Shown here: piece after piece, positions 44,115 through 54,646 of the stretch
How the letters are laid out: the number at the start of each line of letters is the position of its first letter
Position numbering within the stretch: position 1 is the stretch's first letter
NCBI GenBank assembly: GCA_946811695.1
Contig: OX328125.1
Coordinates: 102,458,176-102,522,175, forward strand
Length of the DNA: 64,000 nucleotides
Source of the DNA: Gonocerus acuteangulatus
Taxonomy: Eukaryota; Arthropoda; Insecta; Hemiptera; Coreidae
Direction of reading: 5' to 3'
Made by a program: the position numbers and the translations under genes
Notes under the pieces: generated by a model
Seen by the model: only the letters and a program-made list of their open reading frames with translations
The model's database searches: none
Told to the model about the DNA's origin: nothing

Positions 44115-45862
44115 AGAGAGAGCTTTTGGCGAAAGTGTGGGCTGTAGAACACTTTCGACCCTATCTCTACGGCCGAGCGTTTGTCATTAAAACGGACCAT
44201 AAGCCACTCCAGTGGGTAGCAACACTCAGAGAAACGTCGGCGCGTATCACGAGGTGGAAGGAACGACTAGCTCAATATACCTTCACAGTGCATTACACCC
44301 CAGGACGCGACAACGTTGTTGCCGATTGGCTGTCCAGACTACAACGCGTCAACGCAGCAGATGCGGTTGACAGTACAGAAGGGCCGTCACTCCGCCAATT
44401 TTTTCAGGACTGGACGCCAGACGAAATCCAGGAGAGCCGCGACGACAGCTCAGCGACAGAGTCTGCCGAGGAAGGAGATCGGGAGCTGGAGGAAATCGAT
44501 GACATCGTTGTGGCGAAAAAGCGATACATCATCTGGAAGACCGTCCAGTCGGGATCACCCCAGATTCTCTATGGGCGGAGGACGAAATCCAGACTTACCT
44601 GCACCGTTCGGACTACCCCTATGGTCACAGACGACACGGTGTGCCGGCTCCTAGAAGACGCGTCGTTACAGGGGAAAACTACATACCTGTTTGTGGGGAA
44701 TGTGGTCGTCTGGAATAAGATAGTGAAGTTGTGGCGTCTCCAACGTATTGGCTTGGACCGCAAGTTCGTCCGGTGTACCAGACTAGGGGAAGTTGTCTCA
44801 GACCCACAAGTACAATTGGATGTTACGGTAGCTCAGCACCAAGGGAAAACGAACCATCGGGGATCAGCGGAGATGTTAGCCGCATTGCAGAGGAAATACT
44901 TTTGGAAGAACATGGCCCAGACGATTAAAGACGTTGTGTCAAAGTGCGACGTCTGTAACAAGACTAAGTACGATAGAAGACCGCCGCTAGCACGACAGGA
45001 AGAAACGCTCACCCCAAGTGGTCCACTCCAAGTCATTCAGACGGACCTTTTTACATGGAAAGGACAATCATGGGTCACCATCATAGATATATTTAGTAAG
45101 GTAGCCATGGCGGTATCAGTCTCCGCCAAGTCCGCCAGCGAAGTATGCAGAGCACTGCACAGATGGGCACAATGCTACGGGACTCCCGAGATGTTAGTCT
45201 CCGACAGCGGACGAGAGTTTAGAAACGAAGATGTTAAGCAACTCCTGGCGCGATGGGGTACTAGAGCACATCACACCACACCAGGGAGACCCCAAAGTCA
45301 TGGAGTCATTGAGCGACTCCACAGCACGCTAAGTGAGCATCTGCGAGTAAGCCACGCAGAACGGGGCCTATCACCGGAAGACGCGATGCCAGTAGCCGTG
45401 GTAGCATATAACCATTCTGTCCACAGCGCTACAGGATTCACACCCTTTGAGGTGCTGTTTGGGACGATGAAGTTGGGCCGAGAGGTCGCTGATGAAGCAG
45501 GTGAACCAGGTGCGGTGGCGGTGATCCGACGGTTACAGGAACATCAGAAACGTGTCAGCCGCACGACGGCTGTACGCCTCCAGCGCGAGAAACAGAACCG
45601 TGTCCGACGACACAATTTGCACGTCCAGGACCCAGTAGTCCCCCTGCGGGTTGGAGATACGGTGTACAGAAGAGTTCCGTCAAACCGGGCCAAAATGGAC
45701 CTCCAATATGACGGACCTTATACAATCGTGGCCCTAAGAGAGAAGAACATTGTCACGCTCCGGACGCAAGACACGCCTATTCGACAGGTGAATGCGTATC
45801 TGGAACAGCTGAAGGTACCTGCCATTCAGCCCTCACGAAATCCGGAAACGGCAAGTAGCTAA
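44115..45862 (+). pseudogene. pol: pol part 2: RNase H end and integrase
   Basis: Opens with ERELLAKVWAVEHFRPYLYG and KTDHKPLQW (RNase H) and DNVVADWLSRL. Integrase follows: zinc-binding HQGKTNH with CDVCNK, the catalytic core with QTDLFTW, VSDSGREF and GVIERLHS (D, D, E), and a C-terminal module with YDGPYTIVALREKN (GPY/F type). No chromodomain was seen. The stop at 45,862 is followed by UTR only. Confidence 0.95.
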
Positions 45863-46324
45863 GTTCTTCAAATTGAGCAAACGAAAAAAAAAAAAAAATT
45901 TTTTTATTATTATTGTTTCCTTTCTTCTATTGTAACAGTAAAGATTCTCTCTTATTTAGTATTTTTCTAAGTTAATATATGTCTACGATAGTCTTCGGTA
46001 TTATAATATGTGTTGTAACTGTTTCAGTAACGTAGTTTTTTTATTTTTCTTTTTTATTATTTAGTAGTAAATTATGTTAGGATAGCGAAAGGTTTTGTAC
46101 ATAGTTTAAGTTAAGCGTGTTTTTTGGATGAGATTCTTTATTCTTTGGGTTTACTATATATTATTATATGATTAGGTATTATTATAGGTGTTGTTAATAT
46201 CTTAAGTGTACGTTATTGGAAATTTTGAGTGTATTCTATTTTGTATTTCTTTTTCCGGGTCTCCCTTCCTAACTTCTGTTAATTAGAGTTTCTGTCAGCC
46301 TTGCCAGAAACTGGGGGGGGGGAC
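45863..46324 (+). other. Retrotransposon 3' UTR and polypurine tract
   Basis: AT-rich 3' untranslated segment without an env-like frame. AGAAACTGGGGGGGGGGAC, with ten consecutive G at 46,313-46,322, abuts the 3' LTR and is the likely polypurine tract. Confidence 0.8.
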
Positions 46325-46495
46325 TGTTAGGCAGGAAGGGACCCAGACAATGTAAACAAACAGGCCGAGCCTATATAAGGCTCGGCAGGATGACAATAAA
46401 CCAGTTTGTGCTTAGACTCTGTGTAGTGACTACCCCTCTGTCCGTTATATATATCTCTTTTTAAAAACGTACTTCTTCCAAGCCGCCGGTTAACT
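46325..46495 (+). repeat. 3' LTR
   Basis: Matches the 5' LTR except for CTCTGTCC in place of CTCTCTCC and one fewer TA unit. The following bases are TA repeat, so the target duplication is ambiguous (probably within TATA). Confidence 0.95.

Positions 46496-46578
<83 letters not shown>
46496..46578. repeat. (TA)n microsatellite at retrotransposon flank
   Basis: About 40 units with one C interruption near 46,510. It continues the TA repeat that ended at 41,150, on the other side of the insertion. Confidence 0.95.
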
Positions 46579-46582
<4 letters not shown>

Positions 46583-47046
46583 ATAAAAAAATAGTTTAAT
46601 CTATTAATAATTATAATGAGAAGTATAATGAGATTGAAATTTTATTTTATTATAACGGGTCGTGTTGGGTTCTTATACAAATTTAGAGTTATATTAAAAA
46701 AAAAAAAAAAAAAAAAACAATACGTGGTTAGTGATATAAATCTCACTACCAGAAAATAATATAAAATCAATTACCTTATATCCACAGGCGTAGCTCAAGG
46801 TCCAATAAATATTCTCTAGAACTATCTGAATTCAAAAACTTATTTTGCAATAAACATTTGAGAATACTCTCATAGCAAAAATAGTAAGGATCTCTCCTTT
46901 CTCTATTCCCTAAAAAAACTCACTGGCCTTCTTGATTTTAGATTGAGAAAATGTATATTCAGTCAGCATTTAATATTACTAAGAAGTACTAAGATATTTC
47001 TTGGTTCATTATTTAAATTTAAACTATTTATATTGAAAATATCACC

Positions 47047-47050
<4 letters not shown>
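46579..47050. other. No recognisable gene
   Basis: AT-rich, with an A-tract at about 46,697-46,717. No motif identified. Confidence 0.45.

Positions 47051-47114
<64 letters not shown>
47051..47114. repeat. (TA)n microsatellite at SINE 3' end
   Basis: About 32 TA units directly follow the 3' end of the minus-strand SINE, so this may be the SINE's own tail. Confidence 0.9.
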
Positions 47115-47118
<4 letters not shown>

Positions 47119-47455
47119 CAGTCCCGTAACAGGCCACGAGGGCCACGGGGGCAGATACTATAGAGGTATCTGATTCATGACCATAAGGCACACTAGGGAG
47201 ATATTGTGGTCAGTACTATGCTCCGGCCGCCTGATTTTCCCCTTGGCTACTTCGACTGCTAGAGTCATTAGCACCAACCAAGGTACCCATTATTAAATTA
47301 ATTAAAGGCTGGGTTGGCCTAGGGACGGTCAGGGAGGCCGAATTCAACCAGTGAACGAAGGCACTAGAAGAAAAAATCTTTAGTGCATGCTCGGGATTTG
47401 AACTCAGGCCTCCAGCTTATTAGTCCAGTGCTCTACCACTGAGCTAACCTCGGCC

Positions 47456-47457
<2 letters not shown>
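47115..47457 (-). repeat. tRNA-derived SINE, near full length
   Basis: Minus strand: the head GGGGCCGAGGTTAGCTCAGT contains a consensus A box (TTAGCTCAGTGG, 47,437-47,448), and GAGTTCAAATCCC (47,391-47,403) is a good B box at tRNA spacing. The body of about 250 bp contains GGTTGGTGCTAATGACTC and ends GGCCTGTTACGGGACTGATT before a TA tail. The head is the most tRNA-like in the window, but its anticodon arm does not pair well, so it is not a functional tRNA gene. Confidence 0.85.
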
Positions 47458-47493
<36 letters not shown>

Positions 47494-48369
47494 GCATAAG
47501 AAAAGGTGTAAATATCGGCCCCCGCTGGTTTCATGGATCACTACAATATTTGAAAATGTAGACAACGCATTCTAGAAACGCCTTCTGTGGAATGTTGAAA
47601 CATCTGACACGGAGTGTTAAGTGCTCACGCCTCAACGCTCACGGCCACCGTGCATCCCGGAAATTAGAAATTAGCATTAAATATGCTTTAATGTTAATGC
47701 ATATCCAATCTTCACAAGTATCTCATTCAAATCGCAATATAAATTCAAATACTACAAATTGATAAAAACATCTGGTTGGTGATATCTTTTCGAAAAACAC
47801 TACTCTTCTAAAAAAAAACTTGCAGGCTGCCGAATCTCACAAAAGATGTAAGGTTTAATCAGCTTACTTTACGCAGAACTGAGATTATCTCTCAATTTCA
47901 TAATGTAATTGGAATGAAAGAGGAAATAAAAAAAAGAAAAAAGAAATTCCATATTCATGTATATTTGATGGCGGAATTATATAATGTTGTTAAAAATGTT
48001 GGCCGTTACATTCAATACACGGGGGTTGTGCAGGTCAAGCCTAATTCATTTGACAAGTGTTGAACGCCTCACGCGGAGCTGATTTCTCTTATTTCTCTTG
48101 GTCTCTCTAGTCATTAGCGAGCATAGTCCCAATAGGGCAGACAGAAGCAAGTTATCTAGTTGTGAAGTACTAGAATACCAAAAAAAGCCTCTTACTAGGG
48201 CGAGAGTTCACTTTTAAGAGAAATACATAGCGTCAGCCCGCTTCAGTGCTGGATCAGAGGTGAATGAGTTAAGTAGCTGTTATCTTCGAATTAATCTCGA
48301 ATACCCTTCAAGATATGCCCGAAGAGAGCCTATAAATTCTTCAGAATCATTTCGAAGACATGCCCCTAT
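47458..48369. other. (TA)n then no gene; SINE fragment near 47,600
   Basis: A TA run at 47,458-47,490 lies on the head side of the SINE. At 47,608-47,660 ACACGGAGTGTTAAGTGCTC and ACGCCTCAACGCTCACGGCC are a diverged piece of the SINE family seen at 30,815. Nothing else was recognised. Confidence 0.5.
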
Positions 48370-48712
48370 AGAGATTGAAGGTTCCACCGACAGACTAAGT
48401 GCAAGGGCCGAGGAACTAATTGACAATTACCCATAGACACAGGACCAGTAGAGGCACTGCGGTAGCCTTCAATTACAGGGGAAGCGCTCTGAGGGTTTCT
48501 GTAATGGGTTCTAGGTAGGTGGGAATGACCTCTGCACCAGCAGAGGAAACGGCGTATCAACAATTTGGCTATTAACGCCGGGATATCTACAGGTTGCCAC
48601 ACCATTATAATGCCAACGGCACGTGGTCGGTCACCCATTCAGGTACTGACCATGCCTGACGTTGCTTAACTTCGGTGATCAACGGGTACATTCAATGCGG
48701 CTACGGCCGTTG
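48370..48712 (-). repeat. 5S rRNA-derived SINE (SINE3 type)
   Basis: The minus strand from 48,712 begins GCCAACGGCCGTAGCC and continues with ATCACCGAAGTTAAGCAACG and CAGTACCTGAATGGGTGACC, about 104 nt clearly homologous to 5S rRNA including its A box, intermediate element and C box. The body follows with GTGGCAACCTGTAGATATCC, the conserved tail-like CGGCGTTAATAGCC and GATACGCCG, and a further 190 bp. It is not a 5S gene: the 5S 3' end is replaced by the SINE body. Confidence 0.85.
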
Positions 48713-48799
48713 GCTGGAGGAAATGATCTCTCATAATCAGTGCCGGCTTAAGGGGGTGGCTTGTCAATTCACAATCTTTTTTTATTGAGTAAAAAAAAA
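48713..48799. other. Short unannotated spacer
   Basis: Between the 5S-derived SINE and the ETS-rich array. No feature seen. Confidence 0.4.
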
Positions 48800-49500
48800 A
48801 AAATTTGTTCCGGGTTCTCAAAATGGCTTCTGGGTCACCAAATTACTCCTGGACTGTTTCCTGATGAATCTTGACAACTTCGGACCACTTCCGGTTTCAC
48901 TTCTGGGTTCTCAAAATGGCTTCCGAGTCACCAAAATTACTCCTGGACAGTTTCCGGGTGAATCTGGCCAACTTTTAGCCACTTCCGGTTTCCCAAAATG
49001 GCTTCCGGGTCACCAAAATTACTCCTGGACAGTTTCCGGATGAATCTGGACAACTTTTGGCAACTTCCGGTTTCACTTCCGGGTTTTCAAAATGGCTTCC
49101 GGGTCATCAAAATTACTCCTGGACAGTTTCCGGATGAATCTGGGCAACTTCGGACCACTTCCGGTTTCACTTCCGGTTGCTTAAAATTACTTCCGGGTCA
49201 CTGCCGGTTCACCTCTGGTCTATCATGAGTGCCTGGAAGGCCCTGGGGTACTTCCGGAAACGACCCAGGGATGAATATAGGACCGGAAGTAACCTAGATT
49301 AAGGAGTGTCAGAGTGTGCCATTGTCTGTGAGTGACCGGAAGTGAGCCAGATCGAACAGGAGTTACCCAGTGATAGGCATGAGTCGACCGGAAGTAACCG
49401 AAATTGACATTCAAGTGATCGGAAATCCTGTAGATTGAAGCGGAAGTGGAACAGGAGAGAGGGTGCTCAGAGCAGACCGGAAGTAAGCTTTGAGATGACA
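48800..49500. repeat. Tandem array dense in ETS-type ACTTCCGG motifs
   Basis: From 48,805 to 49,200 four diverged units of roughly 80-110 bp share TCAAAATGGCTTCCGGGTCA, CAAAATTACTCCTGGACAGT and CACTTCCGGTTTCAC. From 49,255 the motif continues on the other strand as GACCGGAAGTAACC and GACCGGAAGTGAGC. At least eleven copies of ACTTCCGG or CCGGAAGT, the ETS/GABP core, lie within 700 bp, mirrored about 49,250. A regulatory role is only inferred. Confidence 0.75.
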
Positions 49501-49552
49501 AAAAGTTGTAACTATAGCTTAAGCTTTCAGCAATTACCATATTTCATAAATA

Positions 49553-49668
49553 GATTAGCGGTTAGCGCACTGCCGCCGCTAACCGCTAATTATTAGCGCT
49601 GGCTTTCACCAGTTTCGCTAAATTAGCGGAGAGGTATCAGCTTTTAGCGCGCGCTAACGTTTGCCCAA
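49553..49668. mobile_element. Possible hAT MITE remnant
   Basis: A short palindrome ATTAGCGGTTAGCGC...GCTAACCGCTAAT is followed by GCGCGCTAACG and then GTTTGCCCAACTCTG. The inverted CAGAGTTGGGCAAAC is typical of hAT termini. The other terminus was not found. Confidence 0.4.
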
Positions 49669-49872
49669 CTCTGCCCCCTACCATGCCAAATTATCGAATA
49701 TGAAAAATCTCGTTTTTTAGATTTGTTAGTTAGTTTTAGCATTGTGGCTTGAGGAAAATTTTCGAAACTCTAGCCTTTTTCAGAATACCCGGAAAAACCT
49801 TAAATAAAGCTTGGAATATTAGAATTTTCCTCATTTTTGTGCTTCTTGTATCAGCTGTTTGGTTTAATATGA

Positions 49873-49877
<5 letters not shown>

Positions 49878-49903
<26 letters not shown>

Positions 49904-50556
49904 CGCCTCTATCCTATAGGATCATTGGCGATTGCATGGTAAGAAAATAAAAATAAAATCATATTTTATACTATAGTGGTAATGAACATATAATAATATG
50001 ATTAATTAAAATTGAGGAATTTGTATATGATTAAATGAAAATAATATTACATTAATAACATATAATAATAATTATGATAAATTATTCAAATATATATTAA
50101 GAAATATTAATAAAAAATAATTATAAATAATGATAATTTTAAGTGATAATAAAAATAATAATAACAAATAAAATTTATAATTTTGAATACATATTTGTCT
50201 TTTTTAAAAAAAAAAAAAAAGTTTTTGTACGTCTTATTCTTTGTCGCCAAGAATTTTTGCAAGAGAAGATCCAATTCCAATGGATTTTCTCAAGGAAGTG
50301 TAGTTTCTGCATGAGAGTAAGAAATGTTCCACTGTCCCAGCTGCATGAAGGTGGATATAGGTTATGGAAGAGATGTTCATGGCTGAGGAGACAGTGGCCG
50401 ATTCTTAATCTGCACAGAACAACTTCTTCTCTCCTTGAAGAACCTTCACTTGTCTGCCATCGCTTCAGAATGTCCTTTCTCGTCCATTTCAAGCCACTTA
50501 TTGGTCCAGAGTCTAAGGAGGTGTTCTTTTACTAGGGTTTTGTCTGAAAAGAATAA
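49878..50556 (-). pseudogene. 5'-truncated LINE insertion with target-site duplication
   Basis: GAAAGAT at 49,871-49,877 and 50,557-50,563 flanks the insert. The minus strand encodes the C-terminal region EEVVLCRLRIGHCLLSHEHL and YPPSC with frame damage, then an AT-rich UTR, and ends ATGATCCTATAGGATAGAGG then CG and an A-run (T-run on plus). That tail is a degenerate version of the GGCGC hairpin tail. The target is the repeat whose uninterrupted copy is at 40,380-40,545. Confidence 0.75.
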
Positions 50557-50850
50557 GAAAGATATTGTTTATTTAATAGATAGATAAATAAACAAATAGG
50601 TAGTAAGATAGTTCAATATTTAAAAAGACGCACACACACAATATATATATATATAGCAAATGTGTACATATCGCCCCCCCCCCTGGTTTTATGGGCCCCT
50701 ACAATATTTGAAAACGTAGACATTCTAGAATCGAACTATTAAACTAACGGCAATATGTATTAATGATTTCACTTGTTTATAATTAACATAAATCGTGTTA
50801 CATAACAATAAGAAAATTGGGGCTCATACGCCAATATTTGCCTTCATTTA

Positions 50851-51215
50851 TACTGGGTGATTCAGGTCTAAGTAGCCAAACTCTAGGAGGAGATTGTAGT
50901 CATACAGGGTGATTCAGGTCTAAGTAGCCAAACTCTAGGAGGAGATTGTAGTCATACAGGGTGATTCAGGTCTAAGTAGCCAAACTCTAGGAGGAGATTG
51001 TAGTCATACAGGGTGATTCAGGTCTAAGTAGCCAAACTCTAGGAGGAGATTGTAGTCATACAGGGTGATTCAGGTCTAAGTAGCCAAACTCTAGGAGGAG
51101 ATTGTAGTCATACAGGGTGATTCATGTCTAAGTAGCCAAACTCTAGGAGGAGATTGTAGTCATACAGGGTGATTCAGGTCTAAGTAGCCAAACTCTAGGA
51201 GGTGATTTTAGACAT
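50851..51215. repeat. 52-bp tandem repeat, seven copies, built from a mariner-like terminus
   Basis: GGGTGATTCAGGTCTAAGTA recurs every 52 bp from 50,856, with CAAACTCTAGGAGGAGATTG in each unit. Copies are nearly identical. TACAGGGTGATTCA resembles the terminal inverted repeats of Tc1/mariner-type elements, and a mariner-like foldback begins downstream, so the array may be an amplified transposon end. Confidence 0.85.
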
Positions 51216-51696
51216 AATTTCCAACAAAAAATTCATTTGAAGTATGGTCAGATTCCAAAAGGAAAAGGAGATATGTCCAATTTTCTGTTGTTTCTTTTAA
51301 CGTAGACTTGTTTTTTAATGAATAAGAATAGATTGCTCAAAAAACTGTTCAAGATAATTAAATTTTAATTATACCATCATAAAATAGGCAAAAGTTCCTT
51401 TAACAGTAATTTAATTCACTAAAACCATTATTAAAAGATACTTTCTGAACGTCCAATATGGCACTTCTGTTTTTATCGATGGATCAGAGTTCTTTTGCGA
51501 TTTTTTTCATGAGCCCCCTAACGGACTACGGATTCAATACTTACACGAAAGCTTCTACATTTAGTAAGCATTAAATCCATGAAAATAAAGTGGAGGTTTA
51601 CTTAGGGATAAATTGAACGATTGGTTCCCTTTTGTTAAAAAAATGTGGAATGTTGTTTTGTTATTTTCAAATACCTTCTGTAAAAAAAATTAAAAG

Positions 51697-52599
51697 TCCG
51701 TCACGCAGGAGCTGCATAACTAAGCAGACTACATTACTGAATAATTTGCTGTAAATAACCTATATAGATAAAATAAAAACGTGAATAATTCTGCTCATTT
51801 ATATTTCTTCTAAGAACTGTTCAATTATTAATTTTGTAAATAATATGCTTCCAGAGTTATGTTAATACATGATACTTTACTGCTTAGTAAATACACAAAA
51901 ACTTCATTTTCTGTCTTTCGATCTGACGCAGTAACAGGATACAGTCCCCCTTGTGGGAGATAGCGCTCCTCGCGGCGGCATTGGGAACCTACTTCGGGCT
52001 GGCTAATTCTAATGAAACAGAGTTTAAAGTAAACCCTCCTTTCCAATAGACCGATTTACTTCATTTTTACGACACTTCTTTCTCGTGAGATACCCACGAC
52101 GTGTACCGCGTTTCGTTACAATACAACAGAAATTACGACTGGTATGAGTATATTAGTACTTTAGGTCCGGGGTAAACCCCCCCTCCAAATTATTTTTACA
52201 ACCCATTTTTCTCTGTTGATTACCAACACGAATACCGAGTTTCGTTGAAATGTAACAAAAATTACGGCTGGTAGTGGCAAATTGGTAATGTGGGTCCGGA
52301 GTAATCCCCCCCCCCCCCTTCCTCCTCCTAATGAACCGATTTAGTCTAATTTTACAACGTATTTCTCTCTTTAGACCAACATAACGAATAACAAGTTTCG
52401 TTGAATTATAACAATAGACTACGGCTGGCTTGGTCAAATTAGTGTTTTGGGTCCGGGGTAAAGCCCCCCCCCCCTCCCGGTGGACCGATTTTGGTGGTTG
52501 ACGAACTCGTTCAATCGTTTGCTAATTGAACGCTATATACCACGTTTCGTGAAGAAAAAACAAAAACCCAGGGCCCTATCGTGTTAACACACATATTTG

Positions 52600-52670
<71 letters not shown>

Positions 52671-52798
52671 TTTAACGGGGGTCATTTTCGGTGTCTAGGT
52701 AGGTCTGGGTAGGATCGATAAAGATTTGAAGACATTTTTCAAAAAGTCCTTCATGAGTGCAACCTCAATAGCTACTTTCCTTCGGAGGAAAGTGCTAA
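51697..52798 (+). mobile_element. Helentron-type non-autonomous element, family 1 copy E
   Basis: Complete: 5' TCCGTCACGCAGGAGCTGC, four internal repeats, (TA)n at 52,602-52,666, 3' hairpin and GCTAA. The opposite arm of the foldback lacks it, so the insertion point is read directly: AATTAAAA before the element and TCATTC after it. Confidence 0.85.
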
Positions 52799-53129
52799 AA
52801 TCATTCATTTTTTAATGGCCAAACTGTGGGCATCCATTGTCCAGTCCGGAAGCAATAAAAGTTACTGAAAGAAACGATTGGAAAAGTTTTTCATTTGAGA
52901 GATATGTCACATTTCGTGTTTTACAATTTTTCATTTATTTATCTTCTACATGATGTATTTGGCACCCAGTTTTGACTTGAAATTTTGAGAGGAAAATTCA
53001 AAAACATTTCAGGGTAGTTGAATAATTGTAATCCGAAATTTACACATAATTCGAAATTTTTTCAAATAAAATTTGAAATAAAACTAAAAATTGTGCAAAA
53101 CATTGCGGGAGAAAAAATGTTAATCCTCA

Positions 53130-53450
53130 GTTTGGCCGTAATATTTTATGGACGGACAAAGCCACATTCACAAGGAATGGAATATTTAACAGTCCTAATT
53201 CGCATACTTGGTCTAATGTTAATCCTTATGCCCTGTGAAGATCACACAATCAGTATCAGCTCCAAGTTAACATGTGGTGCGGGATTTTCGACGAATATCT
53301 TCTTTACCCAATCCTGATTCCCGACAGGTTCCTTTCAACATATTTTTAAACCTCCTTCAACACGATCGACTTAATGCATTGGAAGACGTTCCGCTTGCAC
53401 ATAGATTGATGTGCAAACAACACCAGTGCTGTTAGGCAGTGGATGGATCC
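53130..53450 (+). pseudogene. Mariner-like transposase fragment
   Basis: Plus-strand reading with stops gives TDKATFTRNGIFNSPNSHTW, SNVNPYAL, NMWCGIFDE, then in another frame FNIFLNLLQHDRLNALEDVP and LAHRL. This corresponds to the catalytic core from the first aspartate (T-D-E-A-T-F) to just before the second (M-W-F-Q-x-D-G-A-P). It is dead but identifies the foldback as Tc1/mariner-derived. Confidence 0.7.
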
Positions 53451-53704
53451 ACTGTCCAAGTTGATAAAGTTCCAATTCCAATTTCGGCAAATATCAAAAA
53501 TATTTTAGTGCCAACTATATCATGTAAATGATAAATCAATAAAATTTGTAAAACAAAAAATGTAACATCTCACCCAAATGAAAAACTTTTCCAATTATTT
53601 ATTTTAGTTACTTTTTATTGCTTTCGGACTGGACAATGGATTCCTACAGTTTGGCCAACAAAAAATGAATAATTTTTAATTTCTTCACACAATGTATTTG
53701 AAAG

Positions 53705-54016
53705 CAGAGATGGGCATCATTTTATTTATAAATAAAAATACGAATTTATACGTATTTCATATATTTGTGAATACGAATATAAATAAATTCGTATTCATAA
53801 GTGTGAATACGAATTTATTTTTATTCACATATATTAAATATATAAATACAAATAAAATTTTATTCGCATTTTTTTCTGCGAATAAAAATAAATTCACAGA
53901 AAAAAATTGTAAATAATCACAAAAAATGTGAATATTTACGAAAAATCAAGTGATTACAAAAAAAAAACACATTAAAATATACGAATAAAAATTTATTCAC
54001 ATTATAATTTGTGAAT

Positions 54017-54084
<68 letters not shown>

Positions 54085-54646
54085 GAGGTACAGATGACAA
54101 ACTGTGTCCCTGCAGCATGGCTGGTGGTCCCGCGGCGGACTCGGTGTAAACAAAAAATCTAGGTGCTAATAACCTAGACGTTAAATGCCTTAAAAGAAAA
54201 AAAAAAAAAAATCACCTTCAACAACTTTCGTAATATCATCTTAATACGAATAAATTCATAATTTATTTGCGAATTTTATTGTGAATACATTTTTATTCAC
54301 AAATTATAATGTGAATACATTTTTATTCGTATATTTTAATGTGATTTTTTTTGTAATCATTTGATTTTTTGTAAATATTCACATTTTTTGTGATTATTTA
54401 CAATTTTTTTCTAAGAATTTACTTTTATTCGCAGAAAAATTTGCGAATAAAATTTTATTTGTATTTTTATATTTAATATATGTGAATAAAAATAAATTCG
54501 TATTCACACTTATGAATACGAATTTATTTATTTTCGTATTCACAAATATATGAAGTACGAATTTATTTATATTCGTATTCACAAATATATGAAGTACGAA
54601 TAAATTCGTATTTTTATTTATAAATTATAAATTATGCCCACCTCTG
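53705..54646. mobile_element. hAT MITE (palindromic) carrying a SINE-like core
   Basis: The 8-bp duplication TTTGAAAG (53,697-53,704 and 54,647-54,654) and termini CAGAGATGGGCATC and CAGAGGTGGGCAT define a hAT element of 942 bp. It is a near-complete palindrome of GAATACGAATTTATTT-type sequence. The centre has a T-tract of about 70 (54,009-54,080), then ATGGAGGTACAGATGAC...CTAATAACCTAGACGTTAAA, a SINE-like unit with the hairpin-type tail. A second copy with the same core is at 59,285-60,196. Confidence 0.85.

Larger units (their letters stand above)
41151..46495 (+). mobile_element. Ty3/gypsy-type LTR retrotransposon, young copy
   Basis: Two LTRs of about 172 bp, a primer site, gag, pol in the order protease-RT-RNase H-integrase, and a polypurine tract make a structurally complete 5.3 kb element without an env gene. 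The LTRs differ by one substitution and one TA-unit indel, so the insertion is recent. Coding is nonetheless interrupted: single-base frame breaks in gag (about 41,617) and pol (about 44,107) and an in-frame TGA between gag and pol. GC content near 50 percent contrasts sharply with the AT-rich surroundings. It landed in TA repeat next to a TIR element. Confidence 0.95.

Noticed and set aside
45863..46324. env-like gene after pol
   Set aside because: No frame of useful length, signal peptide or membrane segment. The space is AT-rich UTR.
47437..47457. Functional tRNA gene on the minus strand
   Set aside because: A and B boxes are good, but the anticodon stem does not pair and a 250-bp SINE body follows.
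48609..48712. Genuine 5S rRNA gene
   Set aside because: The 5S 3' strand is missing or replaced by SINE sequence and no tandem unit is present.
54009..54080. Long T-tract as a terminator or retroposon tail
   Set aside because: Its length and position in the MITE centre fit an expanded tail of the embedded SINE-like unit, but orientation relative to the core is reversed, so no functional label was given.
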